From Mucilaginibacter sp. (GTDB lineage: Bacteria > Bacteroidota > Bacteroidia > Sphingobacteriales > Sphingobacteriaceae), in NCBI GenBank assembly GCA_028288085.1, contig JAQBOK010000147.1, positions 1 through 58,677 of the forward strand: a stretch of DNA of 58,677 nt. The letters are read 5' to 3'. Below are positions 25,233 through 34,249 of the stretch, piece after piece (the stretch's first letter is position 1; the number at the start of each line of letters is the position of its first letter). Under the pieces are notes generated by a model. That model did no database searches. It was not told where the DNA came from and was given only the letters and a program-made list of their open reading frames with translations. A program made the translations under genes and the position numbers.

Positions 25233-27737
25233 ATGAATAACTGGTTCAAGCAAAATGGCATCCACCTCGCCGTTATAGGGGTTTTTTTAGCGGTCTGTTT
25301 CTTCTATTTCACACCGGCGTTTCAGGGAAAAACCCTGGGCCAAAGCGATGTTACTCTTGCGCAGTCTACGCAAAAAGAAATTATGGATTATAAGGAAAAG
25401 GATACCACTATTTTGTGGACCAACCAGATATTTGGTGGTATGCCTGCGTTCCAGATATGGGCTTCTTATCCGGATAACATAGCCACCTATGGCGTTTATT
25501 TATTAAAAGATCTATTTCCTAATCCAATAGATACGGTACTACTGCTTTTGCTGGGTACCTATTTCTTGTTTTGTGTTTTAAAACTCAATCCCTGGCTCGC
25601 CGCGGCGGGTGCTGTAGCTTTTACGTTTTCATCCTACAATATTATATTATTGGCCGCAGGGCACTCTAACCAGGCTTTTGCCATTGGCTTTTTCGCGCCG
25701 ATTTTGGCCAGTATTATTTTAACGTTCAGGGGTAAATATTGGCTTGGTGGTACCCTCACTGCACTATTTTTAGCGATGGAAATACGCGCTAACCACGTGC
25801 AAATGACGTATTACCTGCTAATCATTATTATCATATTACTTTGCGTTGAGTTGTATCATGCCATCAAAGGTAAAACCACAGGCACTTTTCTTAAATCAAT
25901 AGCTTACCTGGGCGGGGCTATCTTAATTGCACTAATGATTAATGCTTCGCTGTTATGGAGCACTTATGAATATGGCAAGGATACCATCCGCGGTCAATCA
26001 AATCTCACACAACATACCAATGAACCAAGCAACGGCCTGGCTAAAAACTATGTTTATGAATACAGCCAAACAGTTGGAGAAACCTTTACCTTTTTAGTAC
26101 CAAATGCTTACGGTGGTCCCGGCCCCGGCTTATCAGCCCTTGACCTACCAACATCTGATTTTAATAAGGCTTTTGTAACAGCAGGCGTTCCGCAGGAGCA
26201 GGTGGGTGGTGCGTTACAGCAATTGGCCAGTATAGGTTTGCAATTCTCAACTTATTGGGGCGATAAACCATTAACCAGCGGCCCGCATTATTTCGGTGCT
26301 GTAATTTGTTTCCTGTTTATTTTCGGTTTGTTTATCGTTAAAAATCGTATCAAATGGTGGCTGTTGGCCTCTGTAGTGCTAACTACGCTACTTTCATTTG
26401 GCAATTCTTTCCCTTACATTTCCGATCTTTTCTTCAACTATTTCCCGCTTTATAATAAGTTCCGTTCTATTGAATCCATATTGGCGGTAACGGGCTTATG
26501 TGTTCCAATACTGGCCTTACTGGCTGTGAATGAATTGGTGGGCGCATCAGATAAAGACAAACAGGATCTGTTTAAAAAATTAAAGATCAGCTTTTATATT
26601 ACTGGCGGACTTACCTTAATACTGATTGCATTCCCTGAGTTGTTTTTAAGCTTCAGGGCGAGCGACCAGGCTACCTTCATAAAAGAGCTCACGCAAGTAT
26701 TAAAAGGCGATAGCGGCTCTGCTAATAGCATAATGAACGCGCTGGTAAGGGATAGGGTAAGTATTGAACGTACCGATGCTATTCGCTCATTGATATTTAT
26801 TGTGATCGCCTTCGGTATATTATGGGCGTTCATCAAACAAAAGATCAATGTAACTATATTGTCTATCGCATTTTTTGCCCTTATTTTAGTTGATCTGTGG
26901 CAGATAGACAAACGCTACCTTAAAGATGATAGCTTTGCTGATAAGCAGGAAAATACCCATCCAAAACCGCGCGAAGTGGATACGTTTATACAACGCGACA
27001 CTGATCCCGACTTTAGGGTGATGGACTTGACACAAAATCCAAAAACCGATGGCATAACTCCATTTTTTTATAAATCAGTTGGTGGTTATTCTGCGGCAAG
27101 GTTAAAACGATTTGAGGAAATTTTGGATAACCAGTTCTCCAAAAGCATTAACCAGGATGTATTGGACATGCTGAATACCAAATATATTATAAACGCTGAC
27201 CCCAAAACACAAAATCTGTCTATGCAACGCAATCCTACTGCGTGCGGGAATGCCTGGTTTGTAAAAAGTGTTAAGTATGCAAAAAACGCGGATGAGGAAA
27301 TGCAGGCGATAACTGCTTTCTCTCCAAAAGACGAAGCCATAGTTGACCAGCGGTTCAAAAGTGTGATCAATGAAAAGGCTGTCGGATTTGACCCTAATTC
27401 ATCCATAAAACTGGTGCATTACTCACCGGATGATATGGTATATCAAAGCGGCAGCACGGCCTCATCCATCGCTGTATTTTCTGAGATTTACTATGATAAA
27501 GGCTGGAAGATGTATGTTGATGGCAAGGAACAACCTTATTTCCGCGCTGATTATATTTTGCGTGCAGCGCAATTACCCGTTGGTAACCATAAAGTAGAAT
27601 TCATATTCCACCCGGCATCATACTATACCGGTGAGAAAATTTCCCTTGTATCTTCTATTCTTTTGGTGCTTTCATTAGGCGGGGTAATTTATATGGGTGT
27701 CAAAAGAAAAAACGACGGAAAGAAAAAAGCAGCATAA
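25233..27737 (+). CDS. YfhO family membrane protein (GT-C-like)
   Basis: An 834-residue polytopic inner-membrane protein with about 12-13 hydrophobic segments and a C-terminal extracytoplasmic domain. The first loop has 'GKTLGQSDVTLAQSTQKEIM' then 'WTNQIFGGMPAFQIW', and the end shows 'ASSIAVFSEIYYDKGWKMYV', 'YFRADYILRAAQLPVGNHKV' and 'FIFHPASYYTGEKIS', all typical of YfhO. Members resemble GT-C glycosyltransferases; Bacillus YfhO is reported to glycosylate lipoteichoic acid, but the role in Bacteroidota is unknown. It stands alone, ending at a strong terminator (27758-27793). Confidence 0.88.
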   Translation: MNNWFKQNGIHLAVIGVFLAVCFFYFTPAFQGKTLGQSDVTLAQSTQKEIMDYKEKDTTILWTNQIFGGMPAFQIWASYPDNIATYGVYLLKDLFPNPIDTVLLLLLGTYFLFCVLKLNPWLAAAGAVAFTFSSYNIILLAAGHSNQAFAIGFFAPILASIILTFRGKYWLGGTLTALFLAMEIRANHVQMTYYLLIIIIILLCVELYHAIKGKTTGTFLKSIAYLGGAILIALMINASLLWSTYEYGKDTIRGQSNLTQHTNEPSNGLAKNYVYEYSQTVGETFTFLVPNAYGGPGPGLSALDLPTSDFNKAFVTAGVPQEQVGGALQQLASIGLQFSTYWGDKPLTSGPHYFGAVICFLFIFGLFIVKNRIKWWLLASVVLTTLLSFGNSFPYISDLFFNYFPLYNKFRSIESILAVTGLCVPILALLAVNELVGASDKDKQDLFKKLKISFYITGGLTLILIAFPELFLSFRASDQATFIKELTQVLKGDSGSANSIMNALVRDRVSIERTDAIRSLIFIVIAFGILWAFIKQKINVTILSIAFFALILVDLWQIDKRYLKDDSFADKQENTHPKPREVDTFIQRDTDPDFRVMDLTQNPKTDGITPFFYKSVGGYSAARLKRFEEILDNQFSKSINQDVLDMLNTKYIINADPKTQNLSMQRNPTACGNAWFVKSVKYAKNADEEMQAITAFSPKDEAIVDQRFKSVINEKAVGFDPNSSIKLVHYSPDDMVYQSGSTASSIAVFSEIYYDKGWKMYVDGKEQPYFRADYILRAAQLPVGNHKVEFIFHPASYYTGEKISLVSSILLVLSLGGVIYMGVKRKNDGKKKAA

Positions 27738-27757
27738 GCTGATTTTGTAATATAAAG

Positions 27758-27793
27758 AAACAGCGATGGCTTAAAATCTATCGCTGTTTTTTT
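27758..27793 (+). terminator. Intrinsic terminator after yfhO-like gene
   Basis: AAACAGCGAT pairs exactly with ATCGCTGTTT around a 12-base loop, followed by a run of seven T (27787-27793). It begins 21 bases after the stop codon. Confidence 0.9.
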
Positions 27794-27951
27794 GTTTAAA
27801 CGCTAATTTTTTTGATGAAGTGTTTTTGTTGGTTTACAAAATAGATATCATGCCAGGTGCAGGAAGAAACGATGGGAAAATCTCATACTGGTTTACAATA
27901 TACGTAGCGCAGTTGCTATCATACTGCTCGCAACAATGACCGGTAAGTTTT

Positions 27952-28971
27952 TTACGATACCGTCAATTCACCCCTTAAATCTGTTTCCAGCATTTCCTTA
28001 ATGATCAATGGATCTTCGTACTGGCCCAGCAGGAACATCATTTTAGTGATGGCCGCCTCGTAAGTCATATCGTAACCGTTGGCTACCCCCATATCTTTTA
28101 GCTCCTTACTGGTTTCATAGCGCCCCAGTTCTACAGTGCCTACTTTACATTGGGAGATATCAAGTATCACTTTGCCGCTATTGATGGTATTTTTAAGCAG
28201 ATCGGTAAACCATTTATCGGTAGTTGTATTTCCCGCGCCAAATGTTTCCATTACTATGCCACGCACGTCGGCACCCAATATGGTTTCCACTACCTTTTGA
28301 CTTATCCCCGGATACAATTTCAGTACGGCAACATCGCTTACCAAATCTTTATGAACCTTAAATGGCCCATCCAGGGGTTGTCTAATATCGTTTACGCTGA
28401 ATTTTAAATGCACGCCCGATTCGGCTAATATGGGGTAATTCGGCGAACGGAAAGCCTCGAATTTTGAAGAGTTATATTTAAATGACCTGTTACCCCTAAA
28501 TAATTTATAATCAAAATAGATACATACCTCAGGCACGCGCGAACGCTCATGCTTTTTGGCTTTTGCTATTTCTATAGCGGTCATCAGGTTTTCCTTCGCA
28601 TCTGTACGTATAGCGCTTATAGGTAATTGCGATCCAGTAAAGATGATAGGTTTTGACAAATTTTCGAGCATGAAACTCAATGCCGAAGCGGTAAAGGCCA
28701 TTGTATCCGAACCGTGCAATATCACAAACCCATCTACACTATCATAATTCTCTTTTATAAGCCTGGCCAGTTCACTCCATATCACGGGGTTCATGTTAGA
28801 TGAGTCAATGATCTCTTCGAAAGAGTGTACCTTAAGCTTGCAGTTCAATCTGTCCAACTCGGGCACATTATCCATTATCTGATCAAAATTGATCGGCCTG
28901 AGCACCTTTGTTTTCGGGTCGCTCATCATACCTATTGTCCCTCCGGTATAGATGATCAGTATCTGGCTCAT
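27952..28971 (-). CDS. ansA: Type I L-asparaginase
   Basis: Hydrolyses asparagine to aspartate and ammonia. The two catalytic threonine motifs are 'IIYTGGTIGMM' (nucleophile Thr at about residue 12) and 'VILHGSDTMAFTASALSFML' (~82-101); 'KPIIFTGSQLPI' and 'GIVMETFGAGNTT' are also family features. Lack of a signal peptide and the 339-residue length indicate the cytoplasmic type I enzyme. It starts 41 bases after the TatD stop on the same strand, so the two are likely co-transcribed. Confidence 0.95.
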   Translation of the reverse strand: MSQILIIYTGGTIGMMSDPKTKVLRPINFDQIMDNVPELDRLNCKLKVHSFEEIIDSSNMNPVIWSELARLIKENYDSVDGFVILHGSDTMAFTASALSFMLENLSKPIIFTGSQLPISAIRTDAKENLMTAIEIAKAKKHERSRVPEVCIYFDYKLFRGNRSFKYNSSKFEAFRSPNYPILAESGVHLKFSVNDIRQPLDGPFKVHKDLVSDVAVLKLYPGISQKVVETILGADVRGIVMETFGAGNTTTDKWFTDLLKNTINSGKVILDISQCKVGTVELGRYETSKELKDMGVANGYDMTYEAAITKMMFLLGQYEDPLIIKEMLETDLRGELTVS

Positions 28972-29012
28972 TAATCAGGATTATGCTAAATAAATGTAAA
29001 GATAAAAATGGT

Positions 29013-29780
29013 TCACACACCAAATACAATTTTCGAATTTTCCGTAGTAATTTCTGCTACGTGCTCCAGGCTGATCTGATGCAGATCGGCTACTTTTTGC
29101 GCTACATAGATCAAGTAAGAACTTTCGTTTGGCTTGCCCCGGTGTGGAACGGGCGTAAGATAAGGAGAATCTGTTTCTAAAACTATATGCTTCAGGTCAA
29201 TTTGCTGTACGATTTTATCCAGTCCGGCATTTTTGTAGGTTACTACCCCGCCAATACCCAAATAGAAACCCAGTTCAATTATGTTTTGTGCCTGCTCCAG
29301 CGTACCGGTAAAGCAATGGAATATACCACGCAAGTTCTCATCATTTTCCTGTTGCAACACATTATAAACCTCCTCAAAAGCGTCCCTGCAATGTATAACT
29401 ATGGGCAGCTTTAGTTCTTTAGCCCAGGCAATTTGAATCATGAAGGCTTCTATCTGCTCTTTCAGGGTGGTTTTATCCCAATAAAGGTCTATTCCTATCT
29501 CACCTATAGCATATATTTTATGCTGCGAAATTGCGGTGTTGATCGCATTAAGCTCATCCTTCCAGTTTGCTTTCACATCGCATGGGTGCAGGCCAAGCAT
29601 GGCAAAACAATTATCCGGGAAGGCTTTTACCTGGCTGAAAATCAATTCCATTGAGACCGAATCCACATTAGGCAAAAACAAACGCTCAACGTTGTTTGCC
29701 AGGCAGCGCTGCATCAGCTCTTCGCGCTTTACCAGGTCGGTTTCGTAATACTGATGAGTATGGGTATCGGTAAGTAACAT
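29013..29780 (-). CDS. tatD: TatD-family metal-dependent hydrolase (DNase)
   Basis: Amidohydrolase-fold (TIM barrel) nuclease of 255 residues. Metal ligands and family motifs: 'LTDTHTHQYY' (3-12), 'GEIGIDLYWD' (~93-102), 'PIVIHCRDAFEEV' (~126-138), 'GIFHCFTGTLEQA' (~152-164), 'LGIGGVVTYKN' and 'VLETDSPYLTPVPHRGKPNE' (~197-216). TatD enzymes are 3'-5' exonucleases in DNA quality control or D-aminoacyl-tRNA deacylase-like. It precedes ansA in a probable two-gene unit; no metabolic link is evident. Confidence 0.95.
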   Translation of the reverse strand: MLLTDTHTHQYYETDLVKREELMQRCLANNVERLFLPNVDSVSMELIFSQVKAFPDNCFAMLGLHPCDVKANWKDELNAINTAISQHKIYAIGEIGIDLYWDKTTLKEQIEAFMIQIAWAKELKLPIVIHCRDAFEEVYNVLQQENDENLRGIFHCFTGTLEQAQNIIELGFYLGIGGVVTYKNAGLDKIVQQIDLKHIVLETDSPYLTPVPHRGKPNESSYLIYVAQKVADLHQISLEHVAEITTENSKIVFGV

Positions 29781-29877
29781 GAGCCCCTCCTAAACGGCGT
29801 AGCTTTCATGAACGCCTTTTAAAAAAATAATTACCTTGTGAATAATCCTTCCCTGTAGGGAGAATTTTTTATTGATT

Positions 29878-29909
29878 AAAAGAAGTCCCGAAGAACCGGG
29901 ACTTCTTTT
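29878..29909 (-). terminator. Bidirectional-looking terminator after FKBP gene
   Basis: AAAAGAAGTCCCG and its exact reverse complement enclose the six-base loop AAGAAC, giving a 13-bp perfect stem whose outer A/T pairs provide a T-run on each strand. The stem's last base is the first base of the minus-strand FKBP stop codon, so gene and terminator abut. Confidence 0.88.
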
Positions 29910-30883
29910 TAACTTTTCTTTTTTACTGTAGTATGATGCTTTTTAGCCAACGTTTTCTTCACTGCAGGCTTGGCAGGCGCATGCTTAATGGGTTTAACTT
30001 TTACAAGTTCCATATCAAATACCAATGTACTATACGGAGGAATATCTCCACCCGAGCCTTCGGCTCCATAACCTAAGCCCGATGGAATGATCCACTCCGC
30101 CTTTGAGCCTTCATTTAATAAAAGCAAGCCTTCGTCCCAACCTTTTATTACTGCACCGGCGCCTACAACCACTTGTAATGGTTCATAATTACGTCCGGGT
30201 TGTTGTAAGCCAGCCTTTTCAGCCTCGGCCTTAACACTCGAATCAAACACTTTTCCATCAGTTGTACGCCCGGTGTAGTTCACCAGTAAGGTATCGCCTG
30301 CAAGTGGTTTCCTTTTAAGGGAGGGTTGCGTAATAACATATTTTAACCCTGAAATAGTGGTTTTAACAACCAATTTATGATCTGCGATATATTTATTAGA
30401 AGCAGCTATTTCCGCGGTCTTTAAACCTTCAAGTGCAGCGTTCTTCTCGGCTATCGCCTCATCTAATGATTGGATTTTATCAATCTTTATTAAAAATACC
30501 AGGTTACTTTCTTTCGGTAAGAATACAGGTCTTTGGTTTTCCTGGCCCTTAAATATCGAGTCAGTAGAAACCTTCACACAAGCACTGTCTTTTACAGTTA
30601 GTAAAGGCAATATGTCCATCAGATCGCCCACATTTTGGGATGGCTGTATTTGTATCTTTACTGGTCGGCCCATGGTATAGGTGCTAAAAAGAACGGAGTC
30701 TTTTTCTGTTTTCTGTATCACCTCAAAGGTCACCACATCGTTCAGCTTTATTTTATCCCCGGTATTTTTTGTCAATACCTGTACATTGGCACCTTTTGAC
30801 GTATGAATAGTATTGTCCTGCGCGTTCACCTTTATGGTAATTGCCAGCAACAATGTAATAATCAAAGCAAACTTCTTCATCAC
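29909..30883 (-). CDS. Periplasmic FKBP-type peptidyl-prolyl isomerase
   Basis: A 324-residue exported isomerase. Signal peptide 'MKKFALIITLLLAITIKVNAQ'. Residues ~25-130 resemble a degenerate FKBP domain with 'NDVVTFEVIQKTEKDSVLFS'. Residues ~195-303 form the conserved FKBP domain: 'AGDTLLVNYTGRTTDGKVFD', 'AVIKGWDEGLLLLNEGSKAE', 'WIIPSGLGYG' and 'IPPYSTLVFDMELVKV'. The C-terminal tail is Lys/Ala-rich ('KPAVKKTLAKKHHTTVKKKS'). It is the downstream member of a tandem pair with the equally long FKBP lipoprotein at 30935-31909. A terminator-like hairpin lies between the two. Confidence 0.92.
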   Translation of the reverse strand: MMKKFALIITLLLAITIKVNAQDNTIHTSKGANVQVLTKNTGDKIKLNDVVTFEVIQKTEKDSVLFSTYTMGRPVKIQIQPSQNVGDLMDILPLLTVKDSACVKVSTDSIFKGQENQRPVFLPKESNLVFLIKIDKIQSLDEAIAEKNAALEGLKTAEIAASNKYIADHKLVVKTTISGLKYVITQPSLKRKPLAGDTLLVNYTGRTTDGKVFDSSVKAEAEKAGLQQPGRNYEPLQVVVGAGAVIKGWDEGLLLLNEGSKAEWIIPSGLGYGAEGSGGDIPPYSTLVFDMELVKVKPIKHAPAKPAVKKTLAKKHHTTVKKKS

Positions 30884-30892
30884 TAATCATTA

Positions 30893-30923
30893 AAAGAAAA
30901 AAGCCCCCCGATTTTATCAGGGG
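30893..30923 (-). terminator. Terminator-like hairpin between the two FKBP genes
   Basis: On the minus strand CCCCTGAT can pair with ATCGGGG (one unpaired T) around a short A-rich loop, followed by a T-rich tract interrupted by one C. It lies 12 bases after the stop of the upstream FKBP gene and 10 bases before the start of the next. It may lower the transcription of the downstream FKBP. Confidence 0.7.
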
Positions 30924-30934
30924 ACTAATAAATA

Positions 30935-31909
30935 TTATTTCTTAACGGTCGGTCTCGGTAATTGTAAAGACACAGGTGGCGCTGGTTTAGGAGCATTCGG
31001 ATCAGGATGAATAATGCTAACCAATTCCACATCAAACACAAGTGGTGTAAATGGACCAATAATTTGGTAACCCTGTTCGCCGTAAGCCAATCTCGAAGGT
31101 ATTACAAATGTTGCTTTGGCACCTTTATTTAAAAGTTGTAACCCTTCGTCCCAACCTGGTATTACTCCTTTAACGCCAACAGGAATACGGATAGCTTTAT
31201 ATTTCTGCATTGGGTTAAAAGTTTTATTTTTTTGAGCTATTTCTTTAACGTTAGTTTCAAAAATTTTACCACTAAGGTATTTAGCAGTGTAAAAAACTTC
31301 TGCGGTATCGCCTACTGCTGGTTTGTCGCCTACACCAGGTTTAGTGATCACGTAAAACAAACCAGATGGAGTAGTAGTTCCGGTTAACTTATTATCATCA
31401 ATGTATTTTTTAATTTTGATAGGCTCGCCTTTTCTCATTGCATCCGTCTGACCTTTCATATAGCTGGTGATTAAGCTATTAAATGCAGTATCTTTCATGG
31501 TGCCTTTAGGAATAACTTTTTCAACCTTAACCTCATAAACTATATATTTACCTTTAAAGGGTGGTTTTGGTTGACCTTTTTTGAACATTGAATCAATATT
31601 CGTTTTTATAGTGGCACTATCTCCTTCAGCTAAAAATTTGATACCTGCGTAGATATCACCCTTTGATTGCGGCTTAGGTAAAAGTGTTTGTGATGCATGA
31701 CCGGCTTCGTAAGTACTATAAAGTACCGAGTCACCATCAGTTTTTGCTACCAGGTTAACACTTATAAAGTCGCCTTCTTTTATAGTAGGGCCGCCTTTAG
31801 CAACGTGGATATTATATAATAATCCGCCTTCGCCTTTTTTAAATCCACCATTGCAACTTGCTAATCCTAGTGCTGCAAAAGCTAAAAACATTAAGTTTCT
31901 CTTCATCAT
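30935..31909 (-). CDS. FKBP-type peptidyl-prolyl isomerase, lipoprotein
   Basis: A 324-residue isomerase with a lipobox: 'MFLAFAALGLASC' (Cys near 19), so it is membrane-anchored in the periplasm. Domain order is as in its neighbour: N-terminal degenerate FKBP-like region ('EGDFISVNLVAKTDGDSVLY'), then a C-terminal FKBP domain ('VGDTAEVFYTAKYLSGKIFE', 'GVIPGWDEGLQLLNKGAKAT', 'FVIPSRLAYGEQGYQIIGPF', 'TPLVFDVELVSI'). It ends in a Pro-rich tail. The start lies two bases after the NrnA stop, so it is in the same operon, and the signal peptide confirms the chosen ATG pair (M1 or M2). Confidence 0.92.
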   Translation of the reverse strand: MMKRNLMFLAFAALGLASCNGGFKKGEGGLLYNIHVAKGGPTIKEGDFISVNLVAKTDGDSVLYSTYEAGHASQTLLPKPQSKGDIYAGIKFLAEGDSATIKTNIDSMFKKGQPKPPFKGKYIVYEVKVEKVIPKGTMKDTAFNSLITSYMKGQTDAMRKGEPIKIKKYIDDNKLTGTTTPSGLFYVITKPGVGDKPAVGDTAEVFYTAKYLSGKIFETNVKEIAQKNKTFNPMQKYKAIRIPVGVKGVIPGWDEGLQLLNKGAKATFVIPSRLAYGEQGYQIIGPFTPLVFDVELVSIIHPDPNAPKPAPPVSLQLPRPTVKK

Positions 31910-31911
31910 TT

Positions 31912-32922
31912 TTATTGTATTAATAGTTTTTTATACTCGGGTAAAATTAATTTAAATTGTTTTATAACCTCTTCCAGGCTATCAGTTGATACGCCGCCGG
32001 CAGCATTACGATGCCCTCCGCCATTAAAATATTTCTTACAAATATCGTTAGCCGGGAAATCTCCCCTTGATCTTAACGAAAGTTTTACCTTATCCGTACG
32101 TTCAACTATAAAAGCAGCCAAACGGATACCCGTAATAGACAAAGCATAATTTACAATGCCTTCGGTATCGCCGGTAATTACATCATATTTTTCCAGTTCC
32201 TGCTCGTTAACAGTTATAATGGCTGTGTTAAATTCATGCAGCACTTCCAATTTCTCACTTAAACAATGACCCAGAAAACGCAGCCGGCTTTCAGATGAGT
32301 TGCTATAAACCAACTCATGTATCCGCCAGTTCACAGCTCCGGCATCTATCAGATCGGCAGCTATGCGATGCACTGCAGATGTTGTATTTGGCAATCTGAA
32401 CGAAGCTGAATCTGTCATGATACCTGTATAAAGACAAGTGGCAACATCCTTGTTAACCATTGCTTTATTGTACAGTTTATTGGCAATAAAATCATATACC
32501 AATTGAGCAGTTGCACAGGCGTTGATATCCCAATGGCGGTAATCATCAAAATCCTCGGGCTCAAGGTGATGATCTATCATGATCTTAAATGCTTCGCTTT
32601 CCCTAACCAGTTCGCCCAGTTCATTAATGCGGCTCAGCGTATTAAAATCCAAACAAAATATCAGTTCGGCATCCGCTACTAACGCGGCAGACAACTCTGT
32701 ATTATCCGTATAAATGATCACTTCCTCATTTCCGGGAAGCCATGCTAAAAAATCAGGATAATCTGTAGGCGTGATCACTTTTGCATGGTGGCCCTGTTGT
32801 ATTAAATAATTATATAAACCCAAAGACGAACCCATAGCATCTCCATCAGGCTTATGATGGGTGGTGATCACTATTCTACGGGGCTGTGCTAAAAGGTCAG
32901 TAAGCGAGGCTAATTCCAACAT
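31912..32922 (-). CDS. nrnA: DHH-family nanoRNase/pAp-phosphatase (NrnA-like)
   Basis: Degrades short oligoribonucleotides and often dephosphorylates 3'-phosphoadenosine-5'-phosphate. DHH domain: 'TTHHKPDGDAMGSSLGLYNY' (~15-34), 'IFCLDFNTLSRINEL', 'MIDHHLEPEDF' (the Asp-His-His), then a DHHA1 domain with 'SLRSRGDFPANDICKKYFNG' and 'GGHRNAAGG'. I start at the ATG at 32920-32922 (336 residues) rather than the TTG at 32941-32943, because the latter lies inside the -7 promoter element. It leads an operon with two FKBP isomerases, an odd partnership with no known functional link. Confidence 0.93.
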   Translation of the reverse strand: MLELASLTDLLAQPRRIVITTHHKPDGDAMGSSLGLYNYLIQQGHHAKVITPTDYPDFLAWLPGNEEVIIYTDNTELSAALVADAELIFCLDFNTLSRINELGELVRESEAFKIMIDHHLEPEDFDDYRHWDINACATAQLVYDFIANKLYNKAMVNKDVATCLYTGIMTDSASFRLPNTTSAVHRIAADLIDAGAVNWRIHELVYSNSSESRLRFLGHCLSEKLEVLHEFNTAIITVNEQELEKYDVITGDTEGIVNYALSITGIRLAAFIVERTDKVKLSLRSRGDFPANDICKKYFNGGGHRNAAGGVSTDSLEEVIKQFKLILPEYKKLLIQ

Positions 32923-32940
32923 CAACTTTAAAAATAGCTG

Positions 32941-32968
32941 CAAAGCTAAATAAATAAATTAAATACAA
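32941..32968 (-). promoter_or_regulatory. Promoter of the nrnA-FKBP operon
   Basis: Minus-strand TAGCTTTG (32941-32948) is an exact -7 element, with TTTG upstream giving a 17-18 base spacing, slightly short. It decides the nrnA start: a TTG that would extend the protein overlaps the element, so translation must begin at the ATG 18 bases downstream. Confidence 0.55.
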
Positions 32969-33150
32969 ACCATCTAATTGTAAAGCGGTAGTATCTCAGT
33001 TTCAAGTGAATTATATTTCGACAATTATATAGTACAAAATATTCAATTTTGTGATAAAAACACAGAACGTTTAGTGTTTCCCTACCCTATTACTGTATTA
33101 CTTTACAATAGCATAAAACAAAAGGGGTTTATTTATAAAGTATAAAACGC

Positions 33151-33158
33151 TACTTTTG
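33151..33158 (+). promoter_or_regulatory. -7 promoter element of ndk
   Basis: TACTTTTG is an exact TAnnTTTG match, 19 bases before the ndk ATG. A clear -33 TTG is not present. Confidence 0.5.
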
Positions 33159-33177
33159 CGCCAATTTAACACACACG

Positions 33178-33597
33178 ATGGAAACGAATAAAACTTTCAC
33201 AATGATCAAACCTGATGCTGTTGCCAATGGCCACATCGGTGCAATATTGGATCATATTATAAAAGGCGGCTTTAAAATAACCGCTATGAAGTATCTTTGG
33301 TTAACTCCTGAAAAAGCAGGCCAGTTTTACGAAGTACACAAAGCACGTCCTTTTTATGGCGACCTGGTAGCTTTCATGTCCTCAGGACCTATTGTTGCTG
33401 CCATATTAGAAAAAGATAATGCAGTTGAGGATTTCCGTAAACTGATCGGTGCAACAGATCCTTCAAAAGCTGAGGCTGGTACTATCCGCAACTTGTTTGC
33501 TAAATCAATTGATGCCAATGCCGTACACGGTTCAGATTCTGACGAAAATGCAGCTATTGAAGGCAGCTTTTACTTCTCTGCTTTCGAGAAATTTTAA
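33178..33597 (+). CDS. ndk: Nucleoside-diphosphate kinase
   Basis: Exchanges the terminal phosphate among NTPs through a phospho-histidine. 'FTMIKPDAV' (7-15) is the signature N-terminus, and the active-site His lies in '[17 protein letters not shown]' (about residue 117). Also '[17 protein letters not shown]' and '[12 protein letters not shown]'. The 139-residue length is normal. It is a single-gene unit with its own -7 element, divergent from the nrnA operon. Confidence 0.97.
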   Translation: METNKTFTMIKPDAVANGHIGAILDHIIKGGFKITAMKYLWLTPEKAGQFYEVHKARPFYGDLVAFMSSGPIVAAILEKDNAVEDFRKLIGATDPSKAEAGTIRNLFAKSIDANAVHGSDSDENAAIEGSFYFSAFEKF

Positions 33598-33604
33598 TTA
33601 GCTC

Positions 33605-33659
33605 TCCCGGGTATGATTATCACGGTACTCATATCCGGGAATTATTTCCTCTTTTTTTG
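33605..33659 (+). terminator. Probable weak terminator after ndk
   Basis: TCCCGGGTATGA (33605-33616) pairs with TCATATCCGGGA (33629-33640) with one G-T pair. The T-run comes only about 11 bases later (33652-33659), so efficiency is uncertain. Confidence 0.5.
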
Positions 33660-33765
33660 TTTTTTAAACTTTAAGCCGTACCTTTAGTCTGTTGTTAATG
33701 ATATAGTTATGCCGGTTGATTGATGTGGCATGGTTATTGAACTTATAACATTAAACATACAGGGT

Positions 33766-33969
33766 ATGAAATTATTAATTAGATGCCTCATTTATTCACT
33801 AATTATCGTAACGATAATTGTGCTTAATGCGCTGTTTTTCCTTCACCATCCACCCGAGGTGCAGTTAGTGTTCATCACGCCAGGAGTTATCATTTTGGGT
33901 TATTCAATAATTATGGATGATTTCCGGAAAAAATCGCTTCAGAAATCCCGCTGGTCTAGAGGAAGATAA
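33766..33969 (+). CDS. Small two-segment membrane protein, unknown
   Basis: 67 residues: 'MKLLIRCLIYSLIIVTIIVL' begins the first hydrophobic segment, and 'LVFITPGVIILGYSIIM' forms the second. A basic C-terminus follows (FRKKSLQKSRWSRGR). The frame is open for 12 more codons to an ATG at 33730, but the internal ATG gives a typical charged start before the membrane segment. It overlaps the convergent DUF721 gene by 14 bases. No family recognised; a single isolated small gene, real by composition but uncertain. Confidence 0.5.
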   Translation: MKLLIRCLIYSLIIVTIIVLNALFFLHHPPEVQLVFITPGVIILGYSIIMDDFRKKSLQKSRWSRGR

Positions 33970-34249
33970 TTTCTTCAACTAATATCTCCTTTGCTTCATT
34001 GTTGATCTTTTCGATAATTTGACTACGCATCATCACCAGTTCGTTTTTTATTACAGACGATTCAATTCTTAAAAAAAGCTTTTTGTCACGAATAAAAATT
34101 TCCTTTGTTCTGTTGGCTACCGATTTTCCAACCAGTTGCGGCCATGCAGTTATGATGCCAGTCTCATCAAAACGCCGCTTAATTTTATAAACCTGCAACA
34201 TTTGCTCAATGGCTTCCTTAAGCGTTTTATCGTTGGTTTTACGTATCAA
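33956..34249 (-). CDS. DUF721 family protein (DciA-like)
   Basis: 97 residues matching DUF721, a family that includes DciA, a loader or helper of the replicative helicase DnaB in most bacteria lacking DnaC. Motif: 'TLKEAIEQMLQVYKIKRRFD', 'ITAWPQLVGKSVANRTKEIF' and 'LRIESSVIKNELVMMRSQII'. Its position directly after recF (11-base overlap with the recF end) is the usual context of DUF721/DciA genes. The start is a TTG inside the recF end. The 3' end overlaps a small convergent gene by 14 bases. Confidence 0.85.
   Translation of the reverse strand: MIRKTNDKTLKEAIEQMLQVYKIKRRFDETGIITAWPQLVGKSVANRTKEIFIRDKKLFLRIESSVIKNELVMMRSQIIEKINNEAKEILVEEIIFL

Noticed and set aside
27831..27898. Direct repeat TGGTTTACAA in the gap before ansA
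   Set aside because: Ten bases only, two copies; expected by chance at this length.
27851..27940. A 29-codon plus-strand frame after the yfhO terminator
   Set aside because: No promoter element or recognisable composition; chance frame in a 214-base gap.
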